DNA of 6,635 nucleotides, from contig JANWJA010000117.1 of NCBI GenBank assembly GCA_025449615.1, positions 1 to 6,635 of the forward strand, in the 5' to 3' direction. The position numbers were made by a program, and so were the translations under genes. Source of the DNA: Methyloceanibacter sp. (GTDB taxonomy: Bacteria; Pseudomonadota; Alphaproteobacteria; Rhizobiales; Methyloligellaceae). Position 1 is the stretch's first letter; every line of letters begins with the position of its first letter. Positions 1 to 5,375 of the stretch are shown here, piece after piece. The notes under the pieces are model-generated. The model was given only the letters and a program-made list of their open reading frames with translations. It was not told where the DNA came from and did no database searches.

Positions 1-2065
1 CCTCTCCGGTCTCGACCACCAGGCCGACAGAGGTCCTGAGGCCGGCGCGGATGAGATGGTGATGCACAGCGCTCGTCGCCAGCAGAGACGGGATCGGTAC
101 GCGATCGGGACCGATGGCGCGGTCTGACAGAATGATGATGTTCTCGCCGGCGCGAACGCCTTGCTCGGCCTTGCGGCACAGCCTGTCGAGCGCGGGCGCC
201 ATGCCTGCCGCGCCCTGGTCCGCGGCAAAGGTGATGTCGAGGGTCACGGTGCGGAAATGATTATCGGGCACATCGCCGATGCCGCGAATGCGCTCCAGAT
301 TCTCGTTGCTGAGGATCGGATGCGCCGCTTCGAGCCGCTTCTGCTTCGAGGTGCCTTCAAGGTCGAGCAGGTTCGGGCGCGGGCCGATAAAGGTCACCAG
401 CGACATGACCAGCTCCTCGCGGATCGAGTCGATCGGCGGATTGGTCACTTGGGCGAAGTTCTGCTTGAAATAAGTGTGCAGCAGCTTCGAGCGGTTCGAC
501 AGAGCCGAGATCGGCGTATCGTTGCCCATCGAGCCCACGGCCTCTTGCCCGGTCTGGGCCATTGGCGCCATCAGGAATTTGAGACTCTCTTGGGTGTAAC
601 CGAAGGCCTGCTGGCGATCGAGCAGGCTGACATTGGTGCGCGGCAGCGACGCGGCAGAACCTGGAAGCTCATGCACGCGGATCTGGGTCGCATCCAGCCA
701 TTGCTGATAAGGATGTGCGCTCGCGAGCTCGGCCTTGATCTCCTCGTCGGAAACGATCCGCTTCTTGTCGAGGTCGATCAGCAGCATTTTGCCGGGCTGG
801 AGCCGCCATTTCTTGACGATGTCCTGCTCGGGGATCGGCAGCACGCCGGTTTCCGACGCCATCACCACGAGGCCGTCCTTGGTGACGAAATAACGCGCAG
901 GCCTGAGACCGTTCCGGTCGAGCGTGGCGCCGATCTGCCTGCCGTCAGTGAAGGCCATGGCGGCAGGACCATCCCACGGCTCCATCAGGCAGGCGTGATA
1001 TTCGTAGAAGGCGCGGCGCTTGGCATCCATCAGCGGATTGCCGGCCCAAGCCTCCGGGATCAGCATCATCGCGGCGTGGGCGAGTGAGTAGCCGCCCTGC
1101 ACCAGGAATTCGAGCGCGTTGTCGAAGCAGGCGGTGTCGGACTGGCCTTCGTAAGAGATGGGCCAGAGCTTGGAAATGTCCTTGCCGAATAGCGGCGACG
1201 AGATGCTCGCCTGGCGCGCTGCCATCCAGTTCAGATTGCCGCGGAGCGTGTTGATCTCGCCGTTATGCGCGACCATGCGGTAGGGATGCGCGAGCTTCCA
1301 CGATGGGAAGGTGTTGGTCGAGAAGCGCTGATGCACCAGCGCAAGTGCTGATGCAAACAGCGGGTGATGCAGATCGGGATAATAGGCGCCGAGCTGATAG
1401 GCGAGGAACATGCCCTTATAGACCAGCGTGCGGCACGACAGCGACACGGTGTAGAAGCCGATATCGCGGCCGCCATTGTCGCCGTTGATGGTGTTGGAGA
1501 TGACTTTCCGCAGGATGTAGAGCTTGCGCTCGAACGTCGCCTCATCCTTGATGGACTTGCCGCGTCCGATGAACACCTGCCGGTGGCGCGGTTCGGTCTC
1601 GATAATCATTTGCGGCAGGCAGGAATTGTCGGTCGGCACATCGCGCCAGCCGAGAACCTGCATGCCTTCGGCCTCGACCGCGCGCTGAACGGTCGACTCG
1701 CAATAGATACGCTGCGCCTCGTTCGCCGGCATGAACATCTGTCCGACGGCGTACTCGCCGGGGGCGGGTAGTTTGATCCCGAGCGACGAACAGGTCTTTT
1801 GCAGGAAGGCGTGCGGGATCTGCACCAGCATGCCGGCCCCGTCGCCGGCATTCGGGTCGGCGCCGGCCGCACCCCGATGGGTTAGGTTGACGAGGATGTT
1901 GAGGCCGTGCTCGACGATCTTGTGGCTCGGCACTGCGTTCAGGTCGGCGACGAAGCCGACGCCGCAGGCATCGTACTCGCGGAGCGGATCGAAAAGTCCT
2001 TGCGCCGGCGGAGCGCCCAAACGCACCGTCCCCTTGTTGCGCAAATCTTTCAACTCGACAACCAT
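1..2065 (-). CDS. gltB: Glutamate synthase (NADPH) large subunit, N-terminal part (runs off left edge)
   Basis: GltB makes glutamate from 2-oxoglutarate using ammonia released from glutamine; with GltD and GlnA it forms the GS-GOGAT route of ammonium assimilation in the cytoplasm. The visible 688 codons read without interruption. From the ATG at 2065, a 33-residue propeptide precedes Cys34 in the motif DACGVGF, the expected N-terminal nucleophile of a class II glutamine amidotransferase after cleavage. Further amidotransferase motifs are HRGAAGAD, RFSTNTFPSW (247-256) and AHNGEIN (266-272). The central domain begins around QEAVGSMGNDTPIS (about 508-521) and NPPIDSIREEL (542 on). The FMN/Fe-S synthase domain lies beyond the window; full-length proteins are about 1500 residues. 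The start is uncertain: no good Shine-Dalgarno precedes 2065, and in-frame GTG codons at 2083 and 2110 are alternatives. It is divergent from the buf operon. gltD is not visible; it would probably lie to the left. Confidence 0.97.
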   Translation of the reverse strand, partial: MVVELKDLRNKGTVRLGAPPAQGLFDPLREYDACGVGFVADLNAVPSHKIVEHGLNILVNLTHRGAAGADPNAGDGAGMLVQIPHAFLQKTCSSLGIKLPAPGEYAVGQMFMPANEAQRIYCESTVQRAVEAEGMQVLGWRDVPTDNSCLPQMIIETEPRHRQVFIGRGKSIKDEATFERKLYILRKVISNTINGDNGGRDIGFYTVSLSCRTLVYKGMFLAYQLGAYYPDLHHPLFASALALVHQRFSTNTFPSWKLAHPYRMVAHNGEINTLRGNLNWMAARQASISSPLFGKDISKLWPISYEGQSDTACFDNALEFLVQGGYSLAHAAMMLIPEAWAGNPLMDAKRRAFYEYHACLMEPWDGPAAMAFTDGRQIGATLDRNGLRPARYFVTKDGLVVMASETGVLPIPEQDIVKKWRLQPGKMLLIDLDKKRIVSDEEIKAELASAHPYQQWLDATQIRVHELPGSAASLPRTNVSLLDRQQAFGYTQESLKFLMAPMAQTGQEAVGSMGNDTPISALSNRSKLLHTYFKQNFAQVTNPPIDSIREELVMSLVTFIGPRPNLLDLEGTSKQKRLEAAHPILSNENLERIRGIGDVPDNHFRTVTLDITFAADQGAAGMAPALDRLCRKAEQGVRAGENIIILSDRAIGPDRVPIPSLLATSAVHHHLIRAGLRTSVGLVVETGE

Positions 2066-2242
2066 GGTGACATCGCAACCCACGCGACACCTGTCCCGGC
2101 GCTCCTTCACAAAGGGTTGGATCGGCACCGGGAGCAGAGTTCGCGAGGGCTTAGCGCCTTCGCCTCAATAACCGCTCAAGGACGGAGAAGGGTCTACTGC
2201 CGCGCCCTTTTGCACCCTTATTTGGTACACGGACAAAGGTCA

Positions 2243-2268
2243 GTAAGCCTGTCCTATTCCTGTCCAAA
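2243..2268 (+). promoter_or_regulatory. Candidate ECF-type promoter for the buf operon
   Basis: GTAAGC (2243-2248), 16 bp and CAAA (2265-2268) resemble GTAACC-N16-CGAA, the motif reported (from memory) for Caulobacter SigF, which controls bufferin operons there. There is one mismatch in each box and the spacing is exact. It would place the start near 2275 and give a bufA leader of about 160 nt. The match is weak enough to occur by chance. Confidence 0.22.
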
Positions 2269-2276
2269 ATGACAGG
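2259..2276. promoter_or_regulatory. Putative operator: perfect palindrome CCTGTC-N6-GACAGG
   Basis: Two perfect 6-bp arms are separated by CAAAAT. An extra copy of the left arm, CCTGTCC, lies 11 bp upstream (2248-2254), about one helical turn away, and GGACA at 2231-2235 adds an inverted half-site. The arrangement looks like a binding site for a dimeric regulator with auxiliary half-sites. It overlaps the weak candidate promoters read in both directions, so it could control gltB, bufA or both. The regulator is unknown; I do not recognise the motif as that of a named copper or nitrogen regulator. Confidence 0.4.
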
Positions 2277-2293
2277 TTTCCAATATACGTCAA
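2264..2293 (-). promoter_or_regulatory. Candidate leftward promoter for gltB
   Basis: Read on the minus strand, TTGACG (2293-2288) matches the housekeeping -35 at five of six bases. CATTTT follows after 16 bp (2271-2266) as a weak -10. This would start transcription near 2258 and give a leader of about 190 nt before the gltB ATG. The -10 lies inside the 18-bp palindrome, so a protein bound there would block it. Support is only sequence resemblance. Confidence 0.3.
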
Positions 2294-2312
2294 GCGGGAT
2301 TAAGGGGACCTT

Positions 2313-2331
2313 GGCCCGAGCCTCACGGGCC
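2313..2331 (+). repeat. GC-rich hairpin in the buf leader region
   Basis: GGCCCG (2313-2318) and CGGGCC (2326-2331) form a perfect 6-bp stem around a 7-nt loop. No T-run follows on either strand, so it is not a standard intrinsic terminator. It could be a leader structure if transcription begins upstream, or a protein-binding site. Confidence 0.4.
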
Positions 2332-2424
2332 CTCACCTCGGCTTGACTTGACGCTCAGAGCGTTGCCCGCGACTACTTCGCATCCTCTAATCGGGCCATG
2401 AGCTTCAACCAAAATAGCAAGAAA

Positions 2425-2429
2425 GGGAG
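2425..2429 (+). promoter_or_regulatory. Ribosome binding site that fixes the bufA start
   Basis: GGGAG, within AAAGGGAGA, lies 4 nt before the ATG at 2434. The alternative in-frame ATG at 2398 is preceded by TCTAATCGGGCC, with no comparable site. This favours 2434, which also gives an ordinary signal peptide. Confidence 0.75.
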
Positions 2430-2433
2430 ACAG

Positions 2434-2745
2434 ATGGACGACAGGGCAAAGATTACTGCGGGTCTCGCAGTCGCCGGCGCATTCGCCGCCGCGCTCGGAG
2501 CAGCCGGGATGAACGGAAAGGCCGCCGCGGCTGACGATCCCACCAAGGAAAAATGCTACGGCGCCGCCAAGGCCGGCGACAACGACTGCGCCGCCGGCTC
2601 ATCGGGCTGTGCCGGAACGTCAAAGATCGACTATCAGGGCAATGTCTGGAAGCAGGTCCCCAAGGGCACCTGCACCACCTTGGAGCTTCCGGATGGACGG
2701 AAAGGAAGCCTGGACCCGCTCGACCGCGATCTGCCTCCGGCATAA
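2434..2745 (+). CDS. bufA: DUF2282 small secreted protein, bufferin-type RiPP precursor (BufA1-like)
   Basis: The product has 103 residues. An N-terminal signal peptide has basic residues at 4 and 6, a hydrophobic Ala/Gly/Leu/Val stretch at about 7-24, and likely cleavage after the AAAA at 30-33. The mature part holds four cysteines (41, 52, 59, 80) in the DUF2282 pattern: EKCYG, KAGDNDC, GCAGTSK and PKGTC. Family knowledge: in Caulobacter such proteins are precursors of bufferins, whose cysteines are oxidatively modified by an MNIO enzyme. The product is exported and binds copper, protecting cells. Unlike most RiPPs, the signal peptide is the only leader. The gene is first in the operon, 7 nt before bufB, directly with its enzyme and partner, which makes the role likely. 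The actual modification and metal are inferred. An ATG at 2398 would add 12 residues and is less likely. Confidence 0.9.
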   Translation: MDDRAKITAGLAVAGAFAAALGAAGMNGKAAAADDPTKEKCYGAAKAGDNDCAAGSSGCAGTSKIDYQGNVWKQVPKGTCTTLELPDGRKGSLDPLDRDLPPA

Positions 2746-2752
2746 TGCTTCG

Positions 2753-3631
2753 ATGACCGACGCTGCTGCTCAAAGGCCAAATGGTCCGCTCCCGCCACGC
2801 GCCGGCGTCGGGCTGAAGCCGCAGCATTACCGCGAGATCCTCGAAACGAGGCCCGGCATCGGCTGGTTCGAGATTCACGCCGAGAATTATATGGGCGAGG
2901 GAGGACCGCCACACCATTACATGGAGGTGGTGCGCGCCCTCTATCCAATCTCACTCCACGGCGTGGGGCTCTCGATCGGCGGCGCCGGGCCGCTCGACAA
3001 GGAACATCTGGCGCGGCTGAAACATCTCGCTCTGCGCTACGAGCCTGCGCTGTTTTCGGAACATCTCGCCTGGTCGAGCCACGACAATGTCTATCTCAAC
3101 GATCTTCTGCCGCTGCCCTACACGGACGAGACGCTGGCGCGGGTCTCCGATCACATCGACGAGGTGCAAGACGTGCTCGGGGGGAGGATGCTGCTCGAGA
3201 ATCCTTCAACCTATGTGGCGTTCGACAACGCCACGATGAGCGAGATTGAGTTTTTGCGGGCGATTGTGCGGCGAACCGGGTGCGGGCTCCTGCTCGACGT
3301 CAACAATGTGTTCGTTCAGGCGGTCAATCATGGCTTCGAGCCTGAAACCTATATCGATGCGTTTCCGATCGAGCATGTTGGCGAGATACATCTCGGTGGC
3401 CATGCCGAGGACATTGATGACGATGGCTCTGCGCTCCTGATTGACGATCATGGACATGAGATCGCCGATCCTGTGTGGAAGCTCTATGCCCGCGCGATTG
3501 CGCGAAGCGGTCCGAAGCCGACGCTGATCGAATGGGACAACGATGTGCCGGAATGGCTGGTGCTCTTCGCCGAGGCGCAACGCGCCGACGCCATCATCGC
3601 CGATCGGCGCAGCAACCATGGGCGATCCTAG
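2753..3631 (+). CDS. bufB: DUF692 family multinuclear non-heme iron oxidase (MNIO), BufB-like
   Basis: This 292-residue TIM-barrel enzyme belongs to the family of MbnB, which turns cysteines into oxazolone/thioamide in methanobactin; bufferin homologues modify precursor cysteines. Family-typical metal-site and active-site motifs are present in order: GVGLK (18-22), SLHGVGLS with His69, SEHLAW with Glu103 and His104, LLENPS with Glu149, LLDVNNV with Asp182 and Asn184, NHGFEP with His193, EIHLGGH with His213 and His217, DDHGH with Asp232, His233 and His235, and IEWD with Glu260. No expected ligand motif looks missing, so the enzyme is probably active. The start at 2753 is chosen because it follows the bufA stop by 7 nt; the open frame extends back to 2609 only by overlapping bufA. 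It has no strong Shine-Dalgarno, so translation is probably coupled to bufA. Its 3' end overlaps bufC by 14 nt. Cytoplasmic. Confidence 0.95.
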   Translation: MTDAAAQRPNGPLPPRAGVGLKPQHYREILETRPGIGWFEIHAENYMGEGGPPHHYMEVVRALYPISLHGVGLSIGGAGPLDKEHLARLKHLALRYEPALFSEHLAWSSHDNVYLNDLLPLPYTDETLARVSDHIDEVQDVLGGRMLLENPSTYVAFDNATMSEIEFLRAIVRRTGCGLLLDVNNVFVQAVNHGFEPETYIDAFPIEHVGEIHLGGHAEDIDDDGSALLIDDHGHEIADPVWKLYARAIARSGPKPTLIEWDNDVPEWLVLFAEAQRADAIIADRRSNHGRS

Positions 3632-4397
3632 CAAGCTACAGCAGGACTTTGCCGCCGCGATCCTCTCGGCGCGCGAGCAATTGCCGGCGGAGCTTACGAG
3701 ACAGTCCGGTGGCGAGCCGCATCGCCGCTTCAATGTCTATCGCAACAATGTCTATTCCAGCCTGATCGATGTGGTGCAGGCCCGGTTTCCCGTGGTGTCG
3801 CGACTGGTCGGGGCTGAGTTCTTCCGCGCCATGGCGCGGGTCTATGTCGAGCAGGAGCCGCCGCGTTCGGCGGTGTTGTTGCGTTATGGCGAAAGCTTTC
3901 CGGCCTTTGTCGCAAGCTTCGAGCCGGCAGGATCGGTGCCTTATCTCGCAGACATGGCCGCGCTCGAATTGGCCTGGCACACGGCCTATCACGCCGCCGA
4001 TGCCGCACCGGTCCCGCTCGAGGAACTCGCCTCTGTCGCAGATCATGCGGGCGGCGTCGTGTTGAAGCTACATCCCTCGCTTGGCTTTGTGAGCTCAGCC
4101 TATCCGATCGTGACCATCTACGAATTGCACGAAGAGGGAAACGAGCCGCTGCCGCAGACAAAGCTCGAGTCGCAAGGCGAAGATGCGCTGGCGCTGCGGC
4201 CCCATCTCGAAGTCGAGATCAGAAGGCTGCCGACGGGTGCGGTGACGTTCATCGAAAAGTTGCGGGCTGGAAACAGAATTGGAGAGGCAGCGGAGGCTGC
4301 GCTCGGATCCGCTCCCGGCTTCGACCTCGAAACCAATCTCTCGGGGCTGATGACAAGCGGCGCGATTGTTGGAATTTTCGGCCCGCCGCGGCAATAG
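3618..4397 (+). CDS. bufC: DUF2063 protein, MNIO partner (BufC / MbnC-like)
   Basis: The product has 259 residues. The N-terminal DUF2063 domain spans about residues 6-98: [10 protein letters not shown], then [23 protein letters not shown] (36-58), [10 protein letters not shown] and [17 protein letters not shown] (81-97). The motif [22 protein letters not shown] (108-129) follows, and a less conserved beta-rich C-terminal half continues to 259. Family knowledge: MbnC and its relatives bind the DUF692 enzyme and help it engage the precursor. The start at 3618 removes 25 low-complexity residues present in the longer frame from 3543 and gives a 14-nt overlap with bufB, so the two are probably translationally coupled. 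This is the last gene of the operon; the next gene is on the other strand, so no DoxX-type bufD follows. Cytoplasmic; no signal peptide seen. Confidence 0.94.
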   Translation: MGDPSKLQQDFAAAILSAREQLPAELTRQSGGEPHRRFNVYRNNVYSSLIDVVQARFPVVSRLVGAEFFRAMARVYVEQEPPRSAVLLRYGESFPAFVASFEPAGSVPYLADMAALELAWHTAYHAADAAPVPLEELASVADHAGGVVLKLHPSLGFVSSAYPIVTIYELHEEGNEPLPQTKLESQGEDALALRPHLEVEIRRLPTGAVTFIEKLRAGNRIGEAAEAALGSAPGFDLETNLSGLMTSGAIVGIFGPPRQ

Positions 4398-4416
4398 GCC
4401 TAACGAAGTCTTAAAA

Positions 4417-4435
4417 AAATAGAATGTGCCTATTT
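4417..4435. repeat. Weak A/T hairpin after bufC
   Basis: AAATAG (4417-4422) and CTATTT (4430-4435) pair around a 7-nt loop, 19 bp after the bufC stop. The run of seven A at 4413-4419 lies on its left, so on the minus strand the hairpin is followed by seven T. It could therefore act as a weak terminator of leftward transcription, stopping readthrough from hsp20 before bufC. Confidence 0.35.
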
Positions 4436-4456
4436 CAAAGGCTTAACCCCAGCGTA

Positions 4457-4489
4457 AAGCGCGACTGCTAGGCTTCCGCCGTCGCGCTT
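4457..4489. terminator. Long-stem inverted repeat, possible buf operon terminator
   Basis: AAGCGCGAC (4457-4465) and GTCGCGCTT (4481-4489) are perfectly complementary 9-bp arms around a 15-nt loop. Downstream on the plus strand the sequence is only moderately T-rich (ATTTGTTCTT at 4496-4505). It is a strong structure but not an ideal intrinsic terminator; it may act with the hairpin at 4560-4586, or end transcripts by protecting their 3' end. Confidence 0.45.
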
Positions 4490-4559
4490 CCGGAAATTTG
4501 TTCTTCGTGCCGAAGCGGGACGTCGCAGGCTCTCTCCCAAGCACCTGCCAAAATGAGAA

Positions 4560-4586
4560 GGGCGCCCTCGGTAAAAGAGAGCGCCC
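4560..4586. terminator. Bidirectional intrinsic terminator between bufC and hsp20
   Basis: GGGCGC (4560-4565) pairs with GCGCCC (4581-4586). After one C-A mismatch, CTC (4567-4569) pairs with GAG (4577-4579), leaving a 7-nt loop. On the plus strand CTCTTGTTGTT follows; on the minus strand TTCTCATTTT follows. It lies 32 bp past the hsp20 stop and about 160 bp past the bufC stop, between convergent genes, as expected of a shared two-way terminator. Confidence 0.75.
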
Positions 4587-4618
4587 CTCTTGTTGTTGCG
4601 TTGCGACGCTAGCGCCGA

Positions 4619-5083
4619 TTAGGCAGCGCGGCTGTCGATGACCTTGGGCTTCTCGGCCCTGGCAGTCGTAATCGGCACGGTCCGGGGCTTCTTGGCCTCG
4701 GGCAGCTCGCGCGCGAGGTCGATATGCAGCAAACCATTCTCCAGGCTCGCGCCCTTGACCACGACGTGGTCGGCAAGCTGGAAGCGGCGCTCGAAACTCC
4801 GCGACGCGATGCCGCGATGCAGGAAGGTGGTGTCTTCCTTCTCGGTCAGCCTCTCGCCTTTGACGGTGAGCGTGCTCTCCTTCACCTCGATATTGAGGTC
4901 GCTGTCGCCGAAGCCGGCCACGGCCATGGAGATGCGGTAGTCGTTCTCACCGACGCGCTCGATATTGTAGGGCGGGTAGCTCGGCGCCTCGCCCTCGAAC
5001 GAGCCGAGCGTATCGAGCAACGAACCGAGCCGGTCGAAGCCGATGGTGGAACGATAGAGTGGGGTAAGATCGAATTGCCTCAT
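4619..5083 (-). CDS. Small heat-shock protein, Hsp20 / IbpA class A
   Basis: This 154-residue ATP-independent chaperone binds unfolding proteins in oligomers and holds them for refolding by DnaK/ClpB. The N-terminal arm is MRQFDLTPLYRSTIGFDRL. The alpha-crystallin domain runs from about residue 37 to 130: PYNIERVGENDYRISMAVAGF (38-58), the turn GERLTEKEDTTFLHRGIASRSFERRFQL (76-103), and the signature ASLENGLLHIDLARELPE (112-129). V136-P137-I138 serves as the C-terminal I-X-I motif. The start at 5083 is fixed by AGGAGG 7 nt upstream and by the family's usual N-terminus; the frame stays open to 5443, but that part is untranslated leader and promoter. Regulation is visible: a sigma-32-like promoter and a ROSE RNA thermometer that sequesters the ribosome site at low temperature. 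Rhizobia carry several such genes; which paralogue this is cannot be told here. Confidence 0.96.
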   Translation of the reverse strand: MRQFDLTPLYRSTIGFDRLGSLLDTLGSFEGEAPSYPPYNIERVGENDYRISMAVAGFGDSDLNIEVKESTLTVKGERLTEKEDTTFLHRGIASRSFERRFQLADHVVVKGASLENGLLHIDLARELPEAKKPRTVPITTARAEKPKVIDSRAA

Positions 5084-5173
5084 GTCACATCCTCCTGATG
5101 AAGCGATATGGTTTGGGAGCCCGCTCGTGATCGAGCCGGGCAAAGATGCGCAAGCCATTTGGCCTTGCGCATC
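5084..5173 (-). ncRNA. ROSE-type RNA thermometer in the hsp20 5' leader
   Basis: The leader of about 90 nt folds into successive hairpins. Hairpin I: GATGCGCAAG (5173-5164) pairs with CTTGCGCATC (5154-5145), continued by CC/GG around an AAAT loop with one bulged G. Hairpin II: GCCCG (5141-5137) and CTCG (5135-5132) pair with CGAG (5127-5124) and CGGGC (5123-5119) around ATCA, with one bulged G. The last hairpin pairs CATATCGCTT (5110-5101) with the ribosome site and following bases (5096-5086). It carries the ROSE signature U(U/C)GCU as UCGCU (5106-5102), whose G (5104) stands opposite the Shine-Dalgarno as a bulge, as in Bradyrhizobium ROSE1. At 30 C or below this should block ribosomes; heat melts it and hsp20 is translated. 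Confidence 0.9.
5091..5096 (-). promoter_or_regulatory. Shine-Dalgarno of hsp20, masked in the ROSE hairpin
   Basis: AGGAGG is a perfect match to the anti-Shine-Dalgarno, 7 nt before the ATG at 5083. Its bases can pair with CGCUU of the upstream UCGCU motif, which makes this the thermosensing element. Confidence 0.85.
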
Positions 5174-5375
5174 ACGCGATATGGGAATCGCGAGCCGCGC
5201 CGTCAAGAGGCGTAGATCATTGATAATAAAGACGAAAACGCCAAGATTGTGCGGGAGGAACGGGGAAGGCGAGAGTGTCGGTGTCTCGACCAAAGCGCCG
5301 CCCTTTTGCTGCTGGAAATCTGTGGTGCGGTGAGAGCTTGGTGAGGTAAGACCTTCCTTAGGAGAGCAGCATCTC
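5174..5375 (+). other. Intergenic region upstream of the alpha/beta hydrolase
   Basis: The left part is shared with the hsp20 promoter. For the rightward gene, GATAAT (5222-5227) is a five-of-six -10 candidate, but no convincing -35 lies 16-18 bp before it. TTAGGAG (5358-5364) is a fair ribosome site 11 nt before the ATG at 5376. Nothing else recognisable is seen; the purine-rich stretch 5228-5275 holds no gene I can support. Confidence 0.5.
5179..5207 (-). promoter_or_regulatory. Sigma-32 (RpoH) type promoter of hsp20
   Basis: On the minus strand CTTGACG (5207-5201), 14 bp, then TCCCATAT (5186-5179). The second box matches the heat-shock consensus CCCCATNT at seven of eight positions, and the first begins with the diagnostic CTTGA. 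The predicted start is near 5172-5173, exactly at the base of ROSE hairpin I. That coincidence supports both calls. TTGACG also allows sigma-70 family recognition. Confidence 0.78.

Larger units (their letters stand above)
2066..2433. other. Divergent intergenic region between gltB and the buf operon
   Basis: This stretch has no convincing gene. It must hold the leftward promoter of gltB and the rightward promoter of bufABC. Visible contents are repeated CCTGTCC words (2090-2096, 2248-2254, 2259-2265), an inverted copy of the core (GGACA, 2231-2235), a perfect 18-bp palindrome (2259-2276) and a GC-rich hairpin (2313-2331). TTGACT/TTGACG words at 2343-2352 could be rightward -35 elements, but only poor -10 partners follow them. 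A minus-strand 61-codon open frame (2151-2336) has arginine-rich composition and no homology I recognise, so it is treated as chance. Confidence 0.8.

Noticed and set aside
161..1087. 308-codon plus-strand open frame
   Set aside because: It is antisense to the intact gltB frame, has Arg/His-rich composition and no recognisable domain; such long shadow frames are common in GC-rich DNA.
1231..2090. Minus-strand open frames 1231-1545 and 1542-2090
   Set aside because: They are out of frame with gltB, whose continuous frame carries all expected motifs; their translations are low-complexity Arg/Ser/Pro-rich.
2211..2229. NtrC-like site (TGCACC ... GGTACA)
   Set aside because: The right arm has a mismatch and the gap is 7 bp; the NtrC consensus needs GGTGCA with a shorter gap, so it is not a supported site.
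2151..2336. 61-codon minus-strand frame upstream of gltB
   Set aside because: It begins with GTG without a clear ribosome site, overlaps the candidate gltB promoter and shows no recognisable family.
2398..2433. Upstream ATG for bufA, adding 12 residues
   Set aside because: No ribosome site precedes 2398, while GGGAG lies directly before 2434, and the shorter form has a normal signal peptide.
2609..2752. Longer N-terminus for bufB overlapping bufA
   Set aside because: The extra 48 residues are a shadow of the bufA coding region and do not match DUF692 proteins.
3543..3617. Longer N-terminus for bufC
   Set aside because: The extra 25 residues lie inside bufB, look like low-complexity out-of-frame translation, and DUF2063 proteins begin close to the LQQDF motif.
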